Below are positions 7,694-14,963 of a DNA stretch of 33,548 nt, piece by piece; the first letter of the stretch is position 1; every line of letters starts with the position of its first letter. The notes under the pieces are model-generated. The model saw only the letters and a program-made list of their open reading frames with translations. It had not been told where the DNA came from and did not search any database. Position numbers and translations under genes: made by a program. The stretch is taken from positions 1 to 33,548 of the forward strand of contig JABDCW010000020.1 in the NCBI GenBank assembly GCA_013287905.1. Reading direction: 5' to 3'. The DNA is from Chlamydiota bacterium. GTDB taxonomy: Bacteria; Chlamydiota; Chlamydiia; Chlamydiales; Parachlamydiaceae.

Positions 7694-8377
7694 ATGGATA
7701 TAACATTTATTTTAATGGTGACTATACTCCCTTTTCTCTCCGGGCCATATATTTTTCTGATGGATACTGTTTACCCGGTCATTCCGCTCATCCTTGGTTT
7801 AGGGATGTTCAAAAAACAGGGCAGTTTTCCAGGTGTTTTCCTCGGTTTTGTCTTCAGTTTTTCCATTTTTAGAATGCTCATATGCCTGCTCGTCAAAATC
7901 ACCGAAATGCAACCTGGTACCCTGCAATCTACAGGTGCTTTCTTTCTTTTTCTGTCGGGAGCAGCTCTGCTCTTTCCTGGCTTTACCCCCTGGAATTGGA
8001 CCGAAAACGGCTTTAAGCAAAGCGCCATCTACAGCTCCCTTCTGGGATTTTTATGGGCATTTTGGGTTGGGCTGTCAAAAGCGGTCTTTACCGACTACTA
8101 TGAACCAGAATGGGTCGGTCCAATTGAAATCTATCTCTCCTTTATGTCCAGTCTATTTCCTGGGATCATATTGGCATGTATCGGCTGGACTTTAGCAAAA
8201 ATCTATCCCGCTGATTATAAGGATATCATTCAAAAAATAATCGGCTTGCTCACCATCTTGGTTGGGGTAATGATCATGTTCCATGGGATTACGATACGGA
8301 CAACACGGGAAGAATTAAAGCCAAAACCTGGTCCAAGAGTACAGTTGCATGAATTATTCCAGTTGCCGCAACAATAG
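7694..8377 (+). CDS. Polytopic membrane protein, distantly CcdA/DsbD-like, lacking the redox cysteines
   Basis: This is a 227-residue protein with about six hydrophobic segments (roughly 2-37, 46-68, 79-96, 112-131, 145-168 and 180-198) and a polar C-terminal tail from residue 201. The layout, with a proline-containing first segment, the glycine-rich second segment FPGVFLGFVFSFSIF, and a fourth segment SLLGFLWAFWVGLSKA, recalls CcdA/DsbD-type proteins. There the fourth segment usually reads G-x-x-W-[ST]-P-C-V-G-P. Here the Pro-Cys pair is replaced by Phe-Trp, and no paired cysteine remains. The only cysteines are Cys64 and Cys162. If the relationship is real, the protein cannot perform the usual thiol relay. 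The family call is tentative; the membrane-protein call is firm. Confidence 0.6.
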   Translation: MDITFILMVTILPFLSGPYIFLMDTVYPVIPLILGLGMFKKQGSFPGVFLGFVFSFSIFRMLICLLVKITEMQPGTLQSTGAFFLFLSGAALLFPGFTPWNWTENGFKQSAIYSSLLGFLWAFWVGLSKAVFTDYYEPEWVGPIEIYLSFMSSLFPGIILACIGWTLAKIYPADYKDIIQKIIGLLTILVGVMIMFHGITIRTTREELKPKPGPRVQLHELFQLPQQ

Positions 8378-8381
8378 GGAA

Positions 8382-8418
8382 TACCGAAATGCATTGCCAG
8401 TTTTAATACATTTCGATA
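8382..8418. terminator. Imperfect hairpin after the membrane-protein gene
   Basis: TACCGAAATGCATT (8382-8395) and AATACATTTCGATA (8405-8418) pair with two wobble or mismatch positions around a 9-base loop, five bases after the stop codon. No clear T-run follows. It may be a weak terminator. Confidence 0.35.
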
Positions 8419-8476
8419 TATTCACGGAATAAAATTTTGTTAACTTGTAAATTAAACATTAAATCTAAAGGTTATT

Positions 8477-9040
8477 ATGAATCTTTCTGGCGTGAATCCG
8501 TGTTGTCCGATAAGATCTCTTGCTCTTGCTGCCCCTGATCAACCCGTACCTGAGACTGAAGCTTCCTCTGATGTACAACAGACTGACCTTCTTCTCCCTC
8601 CTCTGCCTGAAATGAAGATAGCACCCTTTGCTTTGTTTTATCAATATTGTTACGTTCCTGGTAAGGACGTAGGGGTAATGGAACCCTTTTCAGCTGATAT
8701 TATCCCCTTGAAGCAATTTAAAGAAAAAATAGATACCCAAATAAGACAGGTATTTGAAAGGTTGAAACTGCAACAAATATCTCTTCTTAATTGGGGTCTT
8801 GAAATGAATAGATTAGAGCATCTTAACAAATTGCTCAAGAAGTGTGTGAAAGCTCCTGCATGTATGCAAAAGCCTCCTTTCTATCTCAGTTTGATCCAAG
8901 AATCAAGGGGGGGCCAATACAAAAACGAAAATCGGCCTGAAATTGAAAGAGCTTCTGCTTCTTCCCCTGAAGAGATTGCTCAACTTCAACAGGAAGATCA
9001 AAAGTACAGAGCACGCAAAGCTGCCGAAGCAGCCGGATAA
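8477..9040 (+). CDS. Hypothetical protein, possible lineage-specific effector
   Basis: I do not recognise this 187-residue protein. It is soluble, with no signal peptide or membrane segment. The first 45 residues are disordered and rich in Pro, Ala and Ser (QPVPETEASSDVQQTD). Residues 75-115 are probably helical (KQFKEKIDTQIRQVFERLK). The C-terminus is charged and alanine-rich. The start is the ATG at 8477, preceded by AAAGG in the context taaaggttattATG, very similar to the leader of the hypothetical gene at 10167. It sits in an AT-rich stretch with other unknowns. A flexible polar N-terminus without a Sec signal is compatible with, but does not prove, a type III secretion substrate. Confidence 0.6.
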   Translation: MNLSGVNPCCPIRSLALAAPDQPVPETEASSDVQQTDLLLPPLPEMKIAPFALFYQYCYVPGKDVGVMEPFSADIIPLKQFKEKIDTQIRQVFERLKLQQISLLNWGLEMNRLEHLNKLLKKCVKAPACMQKPPFYLSLIQESRGGQYKNENRPEIERASASSPEEIAQLQQEDQKYRARKAAEAAG

Positions 9041-9060
9041 ATAAAGCTTTAATCTAAGAT

Positions 9061-9089
9061 CCTGTTCAGAACCGTACATCCTGAACAGG
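9061..9089. terminator. Terminator hairpin between convergent genes
   Basis: CCTGTTCAG (9061-9069) and CTGAACAGG (9081-9089) form a perfect 9-bp stem with an 11-base loop, followed on the plus strand by CTTTAAAATT. It lies 20 bases after one stop codon and 8 bases before the stop of the convergent cupin gene, so it probably serves both. Confidence 0.65.
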
Positions 9090-9097
9090 CTTTAAAA

Positions 9098-9700
9098 TTA
9101 ATCCTTTTGGATCACCTGCATTAAATGATCATCGGTTTTCGCAGACCAGAAGGAATGGGAAATTTTTTCGCTTTGCACCAAGTGAATAAGCTTTGTCATG
9201 TTATTGACAAAAGAGTTTTTCCAATCTTCAAAGCTTGCAGATTGAGACCCTGCCGGCGGAATTGATTTGGCAAAGTCCTTTAACTCAGGACTTAAAGGGC
9301 AATCAATTTTTATCTCAATGGCAACTTCATGCAAATGGTCATTTGCATTTGTGATCGCCGTATTGTTTTTGAGTTGGACGATCATGAGCTCGACTGGTTC
9401 AGAAGTATTGTTCACTGTTTTATGAAATTCATTTTCAGGATCGGCCTTGCGAACCACAGTTGCCCCGGTGGGTAATGTTATATCAGTTGTCCTGCCGTCA
9501 GCTTCGAGCCTTGTGATTGTCCCCCCTTGCAACACAGTAATCACAGAAGGATAATTGTCGCGGTGAAGACCAATTTCTTCATGCGGAGAAATTTTCACCC
9601 GTACGATGGTGATTTGATCGTTTTCAAACTGTTTTGCATATTCAAGAGAAGATAATTCAAACGATAAGGCAAACATCATAAGGGTAAATAGTTTTTTCAT
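9098..9700 (-). CDS. Exported small single-cupin protein
   Basis: This is a 200-residue protein with an N-terminal signal-like segment (MKKLFTLMMFALSFELSSLEYA), so it is probably exported. Residues about 30-110 form one cupin barrel: PHEEIGLHRDNYPSVITVLQG is cupin motif 1, with candidate metal ligands His40, Glu42 and His46, and EFHKTVNNTSEPVELMIVQ is motif 2, with His93. The remaining 90 residues show no recognised domain. The start is the ATG at 9700, preceded by AGGAG at a spacing of six. A TTG two codons upstream is in frame but has no support. A promoter TTGCAC-17-TAAAAT lies upstream. The family includes dioxygenases, isomerases and sugar-binding proteins, so the substrate cannot be deduced. 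Confidence 0.8.
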   Translation of the reverse strand: MKKLFTLMMFALSFELSSLEYAKQFENDQITIVRVKISPHEEIGLHRDNYPSVITVLQGGTITRLEADGRTTDITLPTGATVVRKADPENEFHKTVNNTSEPVELMIVQLKNNTAITNANDHLHEVAIEIKIDCPLSPELKDFAKSIPPAGSQSASFEDWKNSFVNNMTKLIHLVQSEKISHSFWSAKTDDHLMQVIQKD

Positions 9701-9737
9701 GAGCAACTCCTGTTAAAGATGATGATTTTTTTGAATT

Positions 9738-9766
9738 ATTTTACCAAAAATCATTTTTCCGTGCAA
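9738..9766 (-). promoter_or_regulatory. Promoter of the single-cupin gene
   Basis: On the minus strand TTGCAC (9766-9761) and TAAAAT (9743-9738) are exactly 17 bases apart. The -10 ends 37 bases before the ATG at 9700. Confidence 0.5.
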
Positions 9767-9809
9767 CAGATATTCCATTAATGACAGCAACAATAAATGG
9801 CGTATCCAG

Positions 9810-9979
9810 TTTTACCCATAATATAGACTTTAATTCAACACAAAGGCACGAAGATACCAAGACACTAAGAGGGGATGCTCTCCAGGTTAAAATTTCTTTG
9901 TTTCTTTGGGACTTTGTGCCTTTGTGTTGAATTTATTATAGATAACGCTTAAAAGTTTTTTGTTTACTTATGGGTAAAA
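9810..9979 (-). repeat. Class 2 palindromic repeat, complete copy with 11-bp terminal inverted repeats
   Basis: TTTTACCCATA (9810-9820) and TATGGGTAAAA (9969-9979) are perfect terminal inverted repeats. Inside are palindromic arms beginning AATTCAACACAAAGGCACG (9832) and ending TGCCTTTGTGTTGAATT (9933). The element is the inverse complement of 5911-6057 across arms and spacer. No open reading frame of note lies inside, so it is a non-autonomous, MITE-like sequence. It fills much of the 466-base gap 9701-10166. Confidence 0.8.
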
Positions 9980-10054
9980 GTATGTTTACGCCTTTGCGTT
10001 TCAAAATTTTTAGATCGAAATTACATTTATAGTTGCTGTTTGCGCTCGTACTGG

Positions 10055-10083
10055 TTGCAAAAAAACAAGCTATACTCTACAAT
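10055..10083 (+). promoter_or_regulatory. Promoter of the hypothetical gene at 10167
   Basis: TTGCAA (10055-10060) and TACAAT (10078-10083) are 17 bases apart. The predicted leader is about 75 bases, AT-rich, and ends in AAAAAGGTTTATT before the ATG. Confidence 0.55.
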
Positions 10084-10166
10084 GTGCACAAAGAATTATT
10101 TTCTAAAATTCAACTACCATAAATATATATCTTATAAACACTTAAACAAACTCAAAAAGGTTTATT

Positions 10167-10901
10167 ATGACCCAGGATATCTTATCATCCTCTTCTTATC
10201 ATTCCAGAAGTACATACAATTATACAATTCAAGATCAACCGTCATATTCTAATAAGCAAGAGCACGATCACCAAGAGCAATCAAAGCTTCTCCATTCCCC
10301 TGAAGATTTTGCCCATCAATTACAAGCGTCAAGATTGTCTCAAATATTTTCTGAAAGATTTAAAACTCAATATAAAAACCCGCTAGAACAGGTGATTGAA
10401 CGGTTAAATAATAGTCAAGCTTTGGAAACGATGAAAGCAGTGGAAAGAGAGGAGATAACTGGCCCCCAAATCAACTTAATTGAAACAAGTACCCGTCAAA
10501 TAGTAGAAGCCACCCTATTACGTCAAGAAATTACGAAAAGACTTGGAATTAGAAAAGAAAGTCTGTCTACCCCTCCTGAAGAATTAAGTAAAAAGCCGAT
10601 TCTGGCAAAGCGAAAAATAATAGGAGAAGTGAAGCCTGCATCCCAAGCTTTCTTAAGTGAAGAGGCCGCCCATAAATTAAATATATTACTACAATTCAAT
10701 GAACATATTAAAAAATTTGACAACAAGGACGGAATTGACCACTATAAAGAATTAACTAAAGACCAAATTCTTGCAAGAATCTCGACACCTGATGAACAGC
10801 GGGAACAGGATCTGTGTGACTGGGCCCAAGGACGATTATTAAGACCTGTTGATTCTAAGGGTTATATTAAAATAGATGGTCCCCTGATCTCCAAACTTTA
10901 G
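10167..10901 (+). CDS. Hypothetical helical protein, possible lineage-specific effector
   Basis: I do not recognise this 244-residue protein. It has a polar, Ser/Tyr/Gln/His-rich, probably disordered first 45 residues and no signal peptide. A helical body rich in Glu, Lys and Gln follows (for example NPLEQVIERLNNSQALETMK and EITGPQINLIETSTRQ). A second helical block spans about residues 150-220. The ATG at 10167 follows AAAAAGG at a spacing of six, in a context like that of the gene at 8477. A well-placed promoter lies upstream. Low GC, an orphan position between two mobile-like repeats and an unstructured N-terminus fit a host-interaction gene, but nothing in the sequence proves this. Confidence 0.6.
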   Translation: MTQDILSSSSYHSRSTYNYTIQDQPSYSNKQEHDHQEQSKLLHSPEDFAHQLQASRLSQIFSERFKTQYKNPLEQVIERLNNSQALETMKAVEREEITGPQINLIETSTRQIVEATLLRQEITKRLGIRKESLSTPPEELSKKPILAKRKIIGEVKPASQAFLSEEAAHKLNILLQFNEHIKKFDNKDGIDHYKELTKDQILARISTPDEQREQDLCDWAQGRLLRPVDSKGYIKIDGPLISKL

Positions 10902-10973
10902 TTCGTTCCTATCGCTGCATTCCCATTTTGTCATGGAACAAAAACCTTCCGGTGGCTAAAATAAAAAATATAT

Positions 10974-11136
10974 ATACCGAAGGTGGTTCAAAAGTTGGGA
11001 TTTTGACAAGGAGGCTGCTCAAAATTTTTCGTCTGGAACGAGTGACCATTGCCTATGGCCAAGGCACGAGTGAAGACAAAAATTTTGATGCAAAGCTGAC
11101 GCCGTCAAAAACCAATTTTTGAATCACGTTCGGTAT
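10974..11136. mobile_element. 163-bp MITE-like long hairpin with ATACCGAA termini
   Basis: The left end is ATACCGAAGGTGGTTCAAAA. The right end, read inversely, is ATACCGAACGTGATTCAAAA, 18 of 20 identical. The two halves remain alignable inward (TTGG, TTTGAC, GCT, TCAAAATTTTT, GTCT, GTG), so the whole element can fold into one long imperfect hairpin centred near 11055. An open frame at 10928-11122 crosses it but looks spurious. A 34-bp remnant of the same ends is present at 23792. No transposase is nearby. The right end reaches to 37 bases before the ATPase gene. Confidence 0.75.
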
Positions 11137-11173
11137 ATTTTAGTAAAAATTTATTGATTCTCCTGGAGTCACT

Positions 11174-13543
11174 ATGCCCGTACCGGAAAAACCTGGGACC
11201 TTTTATCTCGGAAAACTGTTCGATGCTGCAACAGGACAGGTCACAAACAATCCGCTTTTTTATAATTCCAAAGATTTGACGACTCATGCTGTGTGTGTTG
11301 GCATGACAGGCAGTGGTAAGACTGGACTTGGCATCGCATTGATCGAGGAGGCCGGTTTGGATTCCATCCCTTCCATTGTTATTGACCCAAAAGGAGACAT
11401 GGCCAACATTCTCCTGACTTTCCCCGATTTGTCTGCGGAAGAGTTTGCCCCCTGGATCGATCCCGGAGAAGCAGAGAGGAAGGGGGAATCATTAGAATCG
11501 TATGCAAAAGAGGTTGCTCATACTTGGGCGGAAGGGTTAAAAACCTGGGATGAGACTCCCAAACGCATCCAGGATTTGAAAGCCGCTGTTTCCATGGAAA
11601 TTTATACACCGGCAAGCCGGGCGGGAATTCCCCTTTCGATCTTAAATTCTTTTCAGGCCCCTTCTAAAGAATTCCTTTTGGATGTCGATGCGATGAGAGA
11701 AAGGGTGGCATCCACCACATCGAGCCTGCTGACATTGCTTGGCATTAATGCAGACCCAATCAAGAGCCGGGAACATATCCTAATTTCGACTATCATCGAT
11801 CATACATGGCGCGAAGGCAAAGATGTCACTCTTGCCGGTCTGATTCAACAAATACAAAAACCCCCTTTCGATAAAATCGGCGCGCTCGACAAAGATACCT
11901 TTTTTCCTCAAAAGGAGCGCATGGCTCTTTCGGTTACACTGAACAATCTTTTAGCCTCACCCGGATTTCAAGCCTGGATGGAAGGGGTCCCATTGGATAT
12001 TCAGCAATTGCTCTACACCCCTTCGCTGAAACCCAAAATTTCGATCATTTCCATTGCCCATCTCCCCGATTCTGAACGGATGTTTTTCGTCACATTGTTA
12101 TTAAACCAACTCATCAGCTGGATGAGGAGGCAGCCGGGCACATCGAGTTTACGCGCTCTTTTTTATATGGATGAGATTTTTGGCTATTTTCCTCCAACTG
12201 CAGCGCCCCCCTCAAAAATGCCGATGATCACCCTGTTAAAACAGGCCCGGGCCTTTGGCTTAGGACTGGTATTGGCTACGCAAAATCCCGTCGACCTGGA
12301 TTATAAGGGATTGTCGAATTGCGGAACATGGTTTATCGGCAGATTGCAGACCGCAAGGGACAAGATGCGCGTTGTGGAAGGCCTTGCCGCCGCATCCAAT
12401 GGCGAGATCGATGCAAAAGCGATGGATAAGCTCATTGGCGAAATCGGCAACAGAACATTCATCATGCGAAGCATCTATGAGACACAAGCCAAAATGTTCC
12501 AAACTCGCTGGACCCTCTCCTATCTGCGAGGACCCTTGACGCTAAAACAAATTGAACTCCTCACCTCCCAATGCAAAAAAGACTTTAAAGAAACGGACAC
12601 AAAAACAGAGACAACAAAAGCAACAAACACGGCAAACAAAGCGATTGTCCCCTCCGGCATCTCTGAATACTTTGTCTCCTCTGATCAGCATCCTTCGACA
12701 GTATGTTATCAACCCCTCCTTGCCGGTTTTTCCAAACTCCATTTTATCGACAAAAAAGCCAATGTCGATGACTGGGTAAACTCTATTTTAGTTGTCGCCC
12801 CGGATGAAAATGGAAAAATCAATTGGGAGAATGCGAAAAGCTACCCGGACCTAAAAGCTAAGCTCTCCAAAACACAGGACCTGCAGGCAACGTATACCGA
12901 AGCTCCTTCAGAGATCCTGCAAGAAAAAAACTACTCCGTTTATAAACGGGACCTCCTGGCCCACCTTTATCAAAACAACGCACTGAAAATATTTACCTGT
13001 CAGGAGCTTAAGCTGCTCTCTACTCCAACAGAAACCGAGGTGGAATTCAGACAGAAAGTTTCTTTGGCCTTAAGAGAAAAAAGAGACGCCCTTGTACAAA
13101 AATTGCAAGACCAATATGGCAAAAAAATTGCTGCATTGAAAGATAAGATTACGATCGCTAAAGGGAAAAAAGAGGTGCAGCACTCTCAATCCCTCTTTCA
13201 AAAAATTATGGCCTTCCTGTCGATATTAGCAACAGTTGTCGCAAGCTTGCTTGGGAAAAAAATCACCAAAACGACCATCAATCAAGCCGGAACAACACTT
13301 AGACGGGTCGAGCGCATCGGGAAAGAGAGCCAGAGTGAATCGATCACCGATGAAAACCTGCAAAGCTTAGAAAAGCAGCTGCAAGAAACAGAGTCCCAAT
13401 TAAATGATGAGATCAGCAAAATTGCTGCTCCCGCCGATGCAAGTTCTATCCCTCTTGAAGAAATCACGGTCCGCCCCCGCAAGACAGATATCGCCGTGGA
13501 CGATGTCGCCCTCATCTGGTGGCCTGCAAGCAATTCATTCTAA
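11174..13543 (+). CDS. HerA/VirB4-like P-loop ATPase with C-terminal coiled-coil tail
   Basis: This is a 789-residue ATP-binding protein of the HerA-FtsK/VirB4 superfamily (DUF87/DUF853 type). Walker A GMTGSGKT is at residues 43-50, and Walker B with its acidic pair LFYMDEIFG has Asp333 and Glu334. ARAFGLGLVLATQNPVDLDY, about residues 360-380, matches the sensor/motif III region. The long insert between the Walker motifs is characteristic of HerA-like proteins. A hydrophobic segment IMAFLSILATVVASLLG (about 678-694) is followed by a coiled coil (LQSLEKQLQETESQLNDEISKI) and a short C-terminus ending WWPASNSF. The tail suggests membrane association. TGGAG precedes the ATG. No nuclease NurA, toxin or conjugation partner is adjacent, so its role in DNA translocation or defence is open. 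Confidence 0.85.
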   Translation: MPVPEKPGTFYLGKLFDAATGQVTNNPLFYNSKDLTTHAVCVGMTGSGKTGLGIALIEEAGLDSIPSIVIDPKGDMANILLTFPDLSAEEFAPWIDPGEAERKGESLESYAKEVAHTWAEGLKTWDETPKRIQDLKAAVSMEIYTPASRAGIPLSILNSFQAPSKEFLLDVDAMRERVASTTSSLLTLLGINADPIKSREHILISTIIDHTWREGKDVTLAGLIQQIQKPPFDKIGALDKDTFFPQKERMALSVTLNNLLASPGFQAWMEGVPLDIQQLLYTPSLKPKISIISIAHLPDSERMFFVTLLLNQLISWMRRQPGTSSLRALFYMDEIFGYFPPTAAPPSKMPMITLLKQARAFGLGLVLATQNPVDLDYKGLSNCGTWFIGRLQTARDKMRVVEGLAAASNGEIDAKAMDKLIGEIGNRTFIMRSIYETQAKMFQTRWTLSYLRGPLTLKQIELLTSQCKKDFKETDTKTETTKATNTANKAIVPSGISEYFVSSDQHPSTVCYQPLLAGFSKLHFIDKKANVDDWVNSILVVAPDENGKINWENAKSYPDLKAKLSKTQDLQATYTEAPSEILQEKNYSVYKRDLLAHLYQNNALKIFTCQELKLLSTPTETEVEFRQKVSLALREKRDALVQKLQDQYGKKIAALKDKITIAKGKKEVQHSQSLFQKIMAFLSILATVVASLLGKKITKTTINQAGTTLRRVERIGKESQSESITDENLQSLEKQLQETESQLNDEISKIAAPADASSIPLEEITVRPRKTDIAVDDVALIWWPASNSF

Positions 13544-13563
13544 TCGAAAAATTGATTACGTAC

Positions 13564-13735
13564 CCCTGCCCGTGCCCGTGCCCGTGCCTGTACCCGCACC
13601 CTATTACTCAAAAGTCTAATAAGCAATTCAACGCAGAGGCGCTGAGGCGCAAAGACGCAGAGGAAAACAGGATTTAATTTTGAATTTTCTTTCTCCTCTG
13701 CGTCTCGGCGTCTCGGCGTCTCTGCGTTTATCCAT
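13564..13735. repeat. GTGCCC tandem repeat followed by a GC-shifted class 2 palindrome
   Basis: A run of CCCGTG hexamers occupies 13564-13601, similar to the CCCTTG run near the right edge of the window. From 13629 come arms AACGCAGAGGCGCTGAGG, then GCAAAGACGCAGAGGA, closed by TCCTCTGCGTCTCGGCGTC and TCTGCGTTT up to about 13730. This is the same layout as the AACACAAAGGCACGAAG palindromes with A/T to G/C substitutions. The remainder of 13544-13862 shows no gene. Confidence 0.7.
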
Positions 13736-13862
13736 TGATGTCACGTTGTAGACAGATATTTTTCGAGTTATAGGTAACATGATGAAGGCATAGGCACGAT
13801 CACGAACGGAAAAAAATTGTAAATAAAATTTACCTTCAATTGTAGTTATTCATTAGTCTCGT

Positions 13863-14963
13863 TTAGGTCTCTTCCTCATCCAAACGCACCAAAACCCAAG
13901 ATTGCAAAGTCCCGTCAGTAAAATGAACGATGACATTCACCAGGTCCTGAGTAAGGTTGAAAATCCCTGTCGTCATGAGAGGCGATGTAGAGGCATCGCT
14001 TAAAACCCAGGAGGCTTCCTGCGTTTTGGGATCAACGTACCCCTGCAAAAGGTAGGTCTGATCGGTAGTCGCATTATAATAGGTGCCGGCAATCCCCCCT
14101 TCTTTGTTCACAGCCAACTGGATGATCAGAGTGGAAAAAGGGGCCTGCTCTTCGCTTTTAGCAGCTAAAAACACTCCTAAAGGCAGCCAGTCTCCTTGAG
14201 GCGCTCTGGCCGTTGCAGGCACAGGCATTCGAGACGGCACCTCTTGTTCTTGCGGTGCCTCTTCATAATTAACAATAACTGGGTACCCGCTGTTATCGTA
14301 ATAGATGGGCGAGCGCCAGTCATAGGGAAACCAGTTGTTAACGATGGTCCAGGTCGGCCAGCTAAACCACCTTGCACCATGATAATAGTAATAAGGATAA
14401 TAATTGCGACGGGCAAAAAAACTGGAGTTAAAAAAATGGAAAAATTCGGGGTGTTCACTCCTTACCCTCGCAGAGAAACGGGCTCTGTTCACAGGGGAAA
14501 AAAAGCGTCTCCGGAAATCGGACATGTTCATTTGCCGCGGGTTATTGATGCCTGGTTGATGACCTGTCCGCGCCCTGATGATCTGTTGAATGTCATCCCT
14601 TCTTATGGGCGGGTGTCCTCTCATGGGACTGCCATCCGGCATTCTTCCTTGTTGAACCGGAACAATAGGGCGGCCTCCCTGCATTCTTGGACCATCGCCT
14701 CTGCTAAAGGACGGGGTCCTGCTGCCGGGATTCATATAAACTTGAGGCCCTCCTCCGGCTACAGACAAAGTCTGACTCTGAGGGGTTGAGCCTTGTGGAG
14801 CATGGGGCATCGCAGGGTGCGACATGGAGGTATGTTCTGCACCTTGTGGACTGACTGGTTGGCCCTGCACTTCGCTGTTCTCAGTTTTATCCCCCCCAAA
14901 AAGAGAAGATCCACTAACCGGCGAAACACATAAAATGAAAAGAACGAAAGACAATCGCTTCAT
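13863..14963 (-). CDS. Secreted Pro/Gly/Gln-rich protein with aromatic middle and conserved C-terminal domain
   Basis: This is a 366-residue secreted protein. A signal peptide MKRLSFVLFILCVSPVSGSS is followed by about 110 residues rich in Pro, Gly, Gln, Met and Ser, then an aromatic block (residues about 175-230: YYPYYYYHGARWFSW, PYDWRSPIYYDNSGYPVIVNY). The C-terminal domain (about 250-366) is WLPLGVFLAAK, LIIQLAVNKEGGIAGTYYN, YLLQGYVD, MTTGIFNLT and VIVHFTDGTLQSWVLVRL. I know similar ends from proteins of Planctomycetes and relatives, where the function is unknown. A longer frame to 15149 exists, but the ATG at 14963 overlaps the upstream lipoprotein stop in an ATGA junction and gives the signal peptide. 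It is the last gene of the polyamine run. Confidence 0.8.
   Translation of the reverse strand: MKRLSFVLFILCVSPVSGSSLFGGDKTENSEVQGQPVSPQGAEHTSMSHPAMPHAPQGSTPQSQTLSVAGGGPQVYMNPGSRTPSFSRGDGPRMQGGRPIVPVQQGRMPDGSPMRGHPPIRRDDIQQIIRARTGHQPGINNPRQMNMSDFRRRFFSPVNRARFSARVRSEHPEFFHFFNSSFFARRNYYPYYYYHGARWFSWPTWTIVNNWFPYDWRSPIYYDNSGYPVIVNYEEAPQEQEVPSRMPVPATARAPQGDWLPLGVFLAAKSEEQAPFSTLIIQLAVNKEGGIAGTYYNATTDQTYLLQGYVDPKTQEASWVLSDASTSPLMTTGIFNLTQDLVNVIVHFTDGTLQSWVLVRLDEEET

Noticed and set aside
8382-8418. Third copy of the ATACCGAA element
   Set aside because: Only eight terminal bases match and the interior differs; it is more likely a plain hairpin after the gene.
10040-10252. Open frame of 70 codons overlapping the start of the gene at 10167
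   Set aside because: It overlaps the promoter and first codons of the better-supported gene and has AT-driven residue composition.
10928-11122. Open frame of 64 codons before the ATPase gene
   Set aside because: It lies almost entirely in the 163-bp palindromic element, uses no ribosome-binding site and shows no protein character; it is a by-product of the element.
14196-14789. Plus-strand open frame of 197 codons
   Set aside because: It is the antisense shadow of the Pro/Gly-rich secreted protein, whose skewed composition keeps the opposite strand open.
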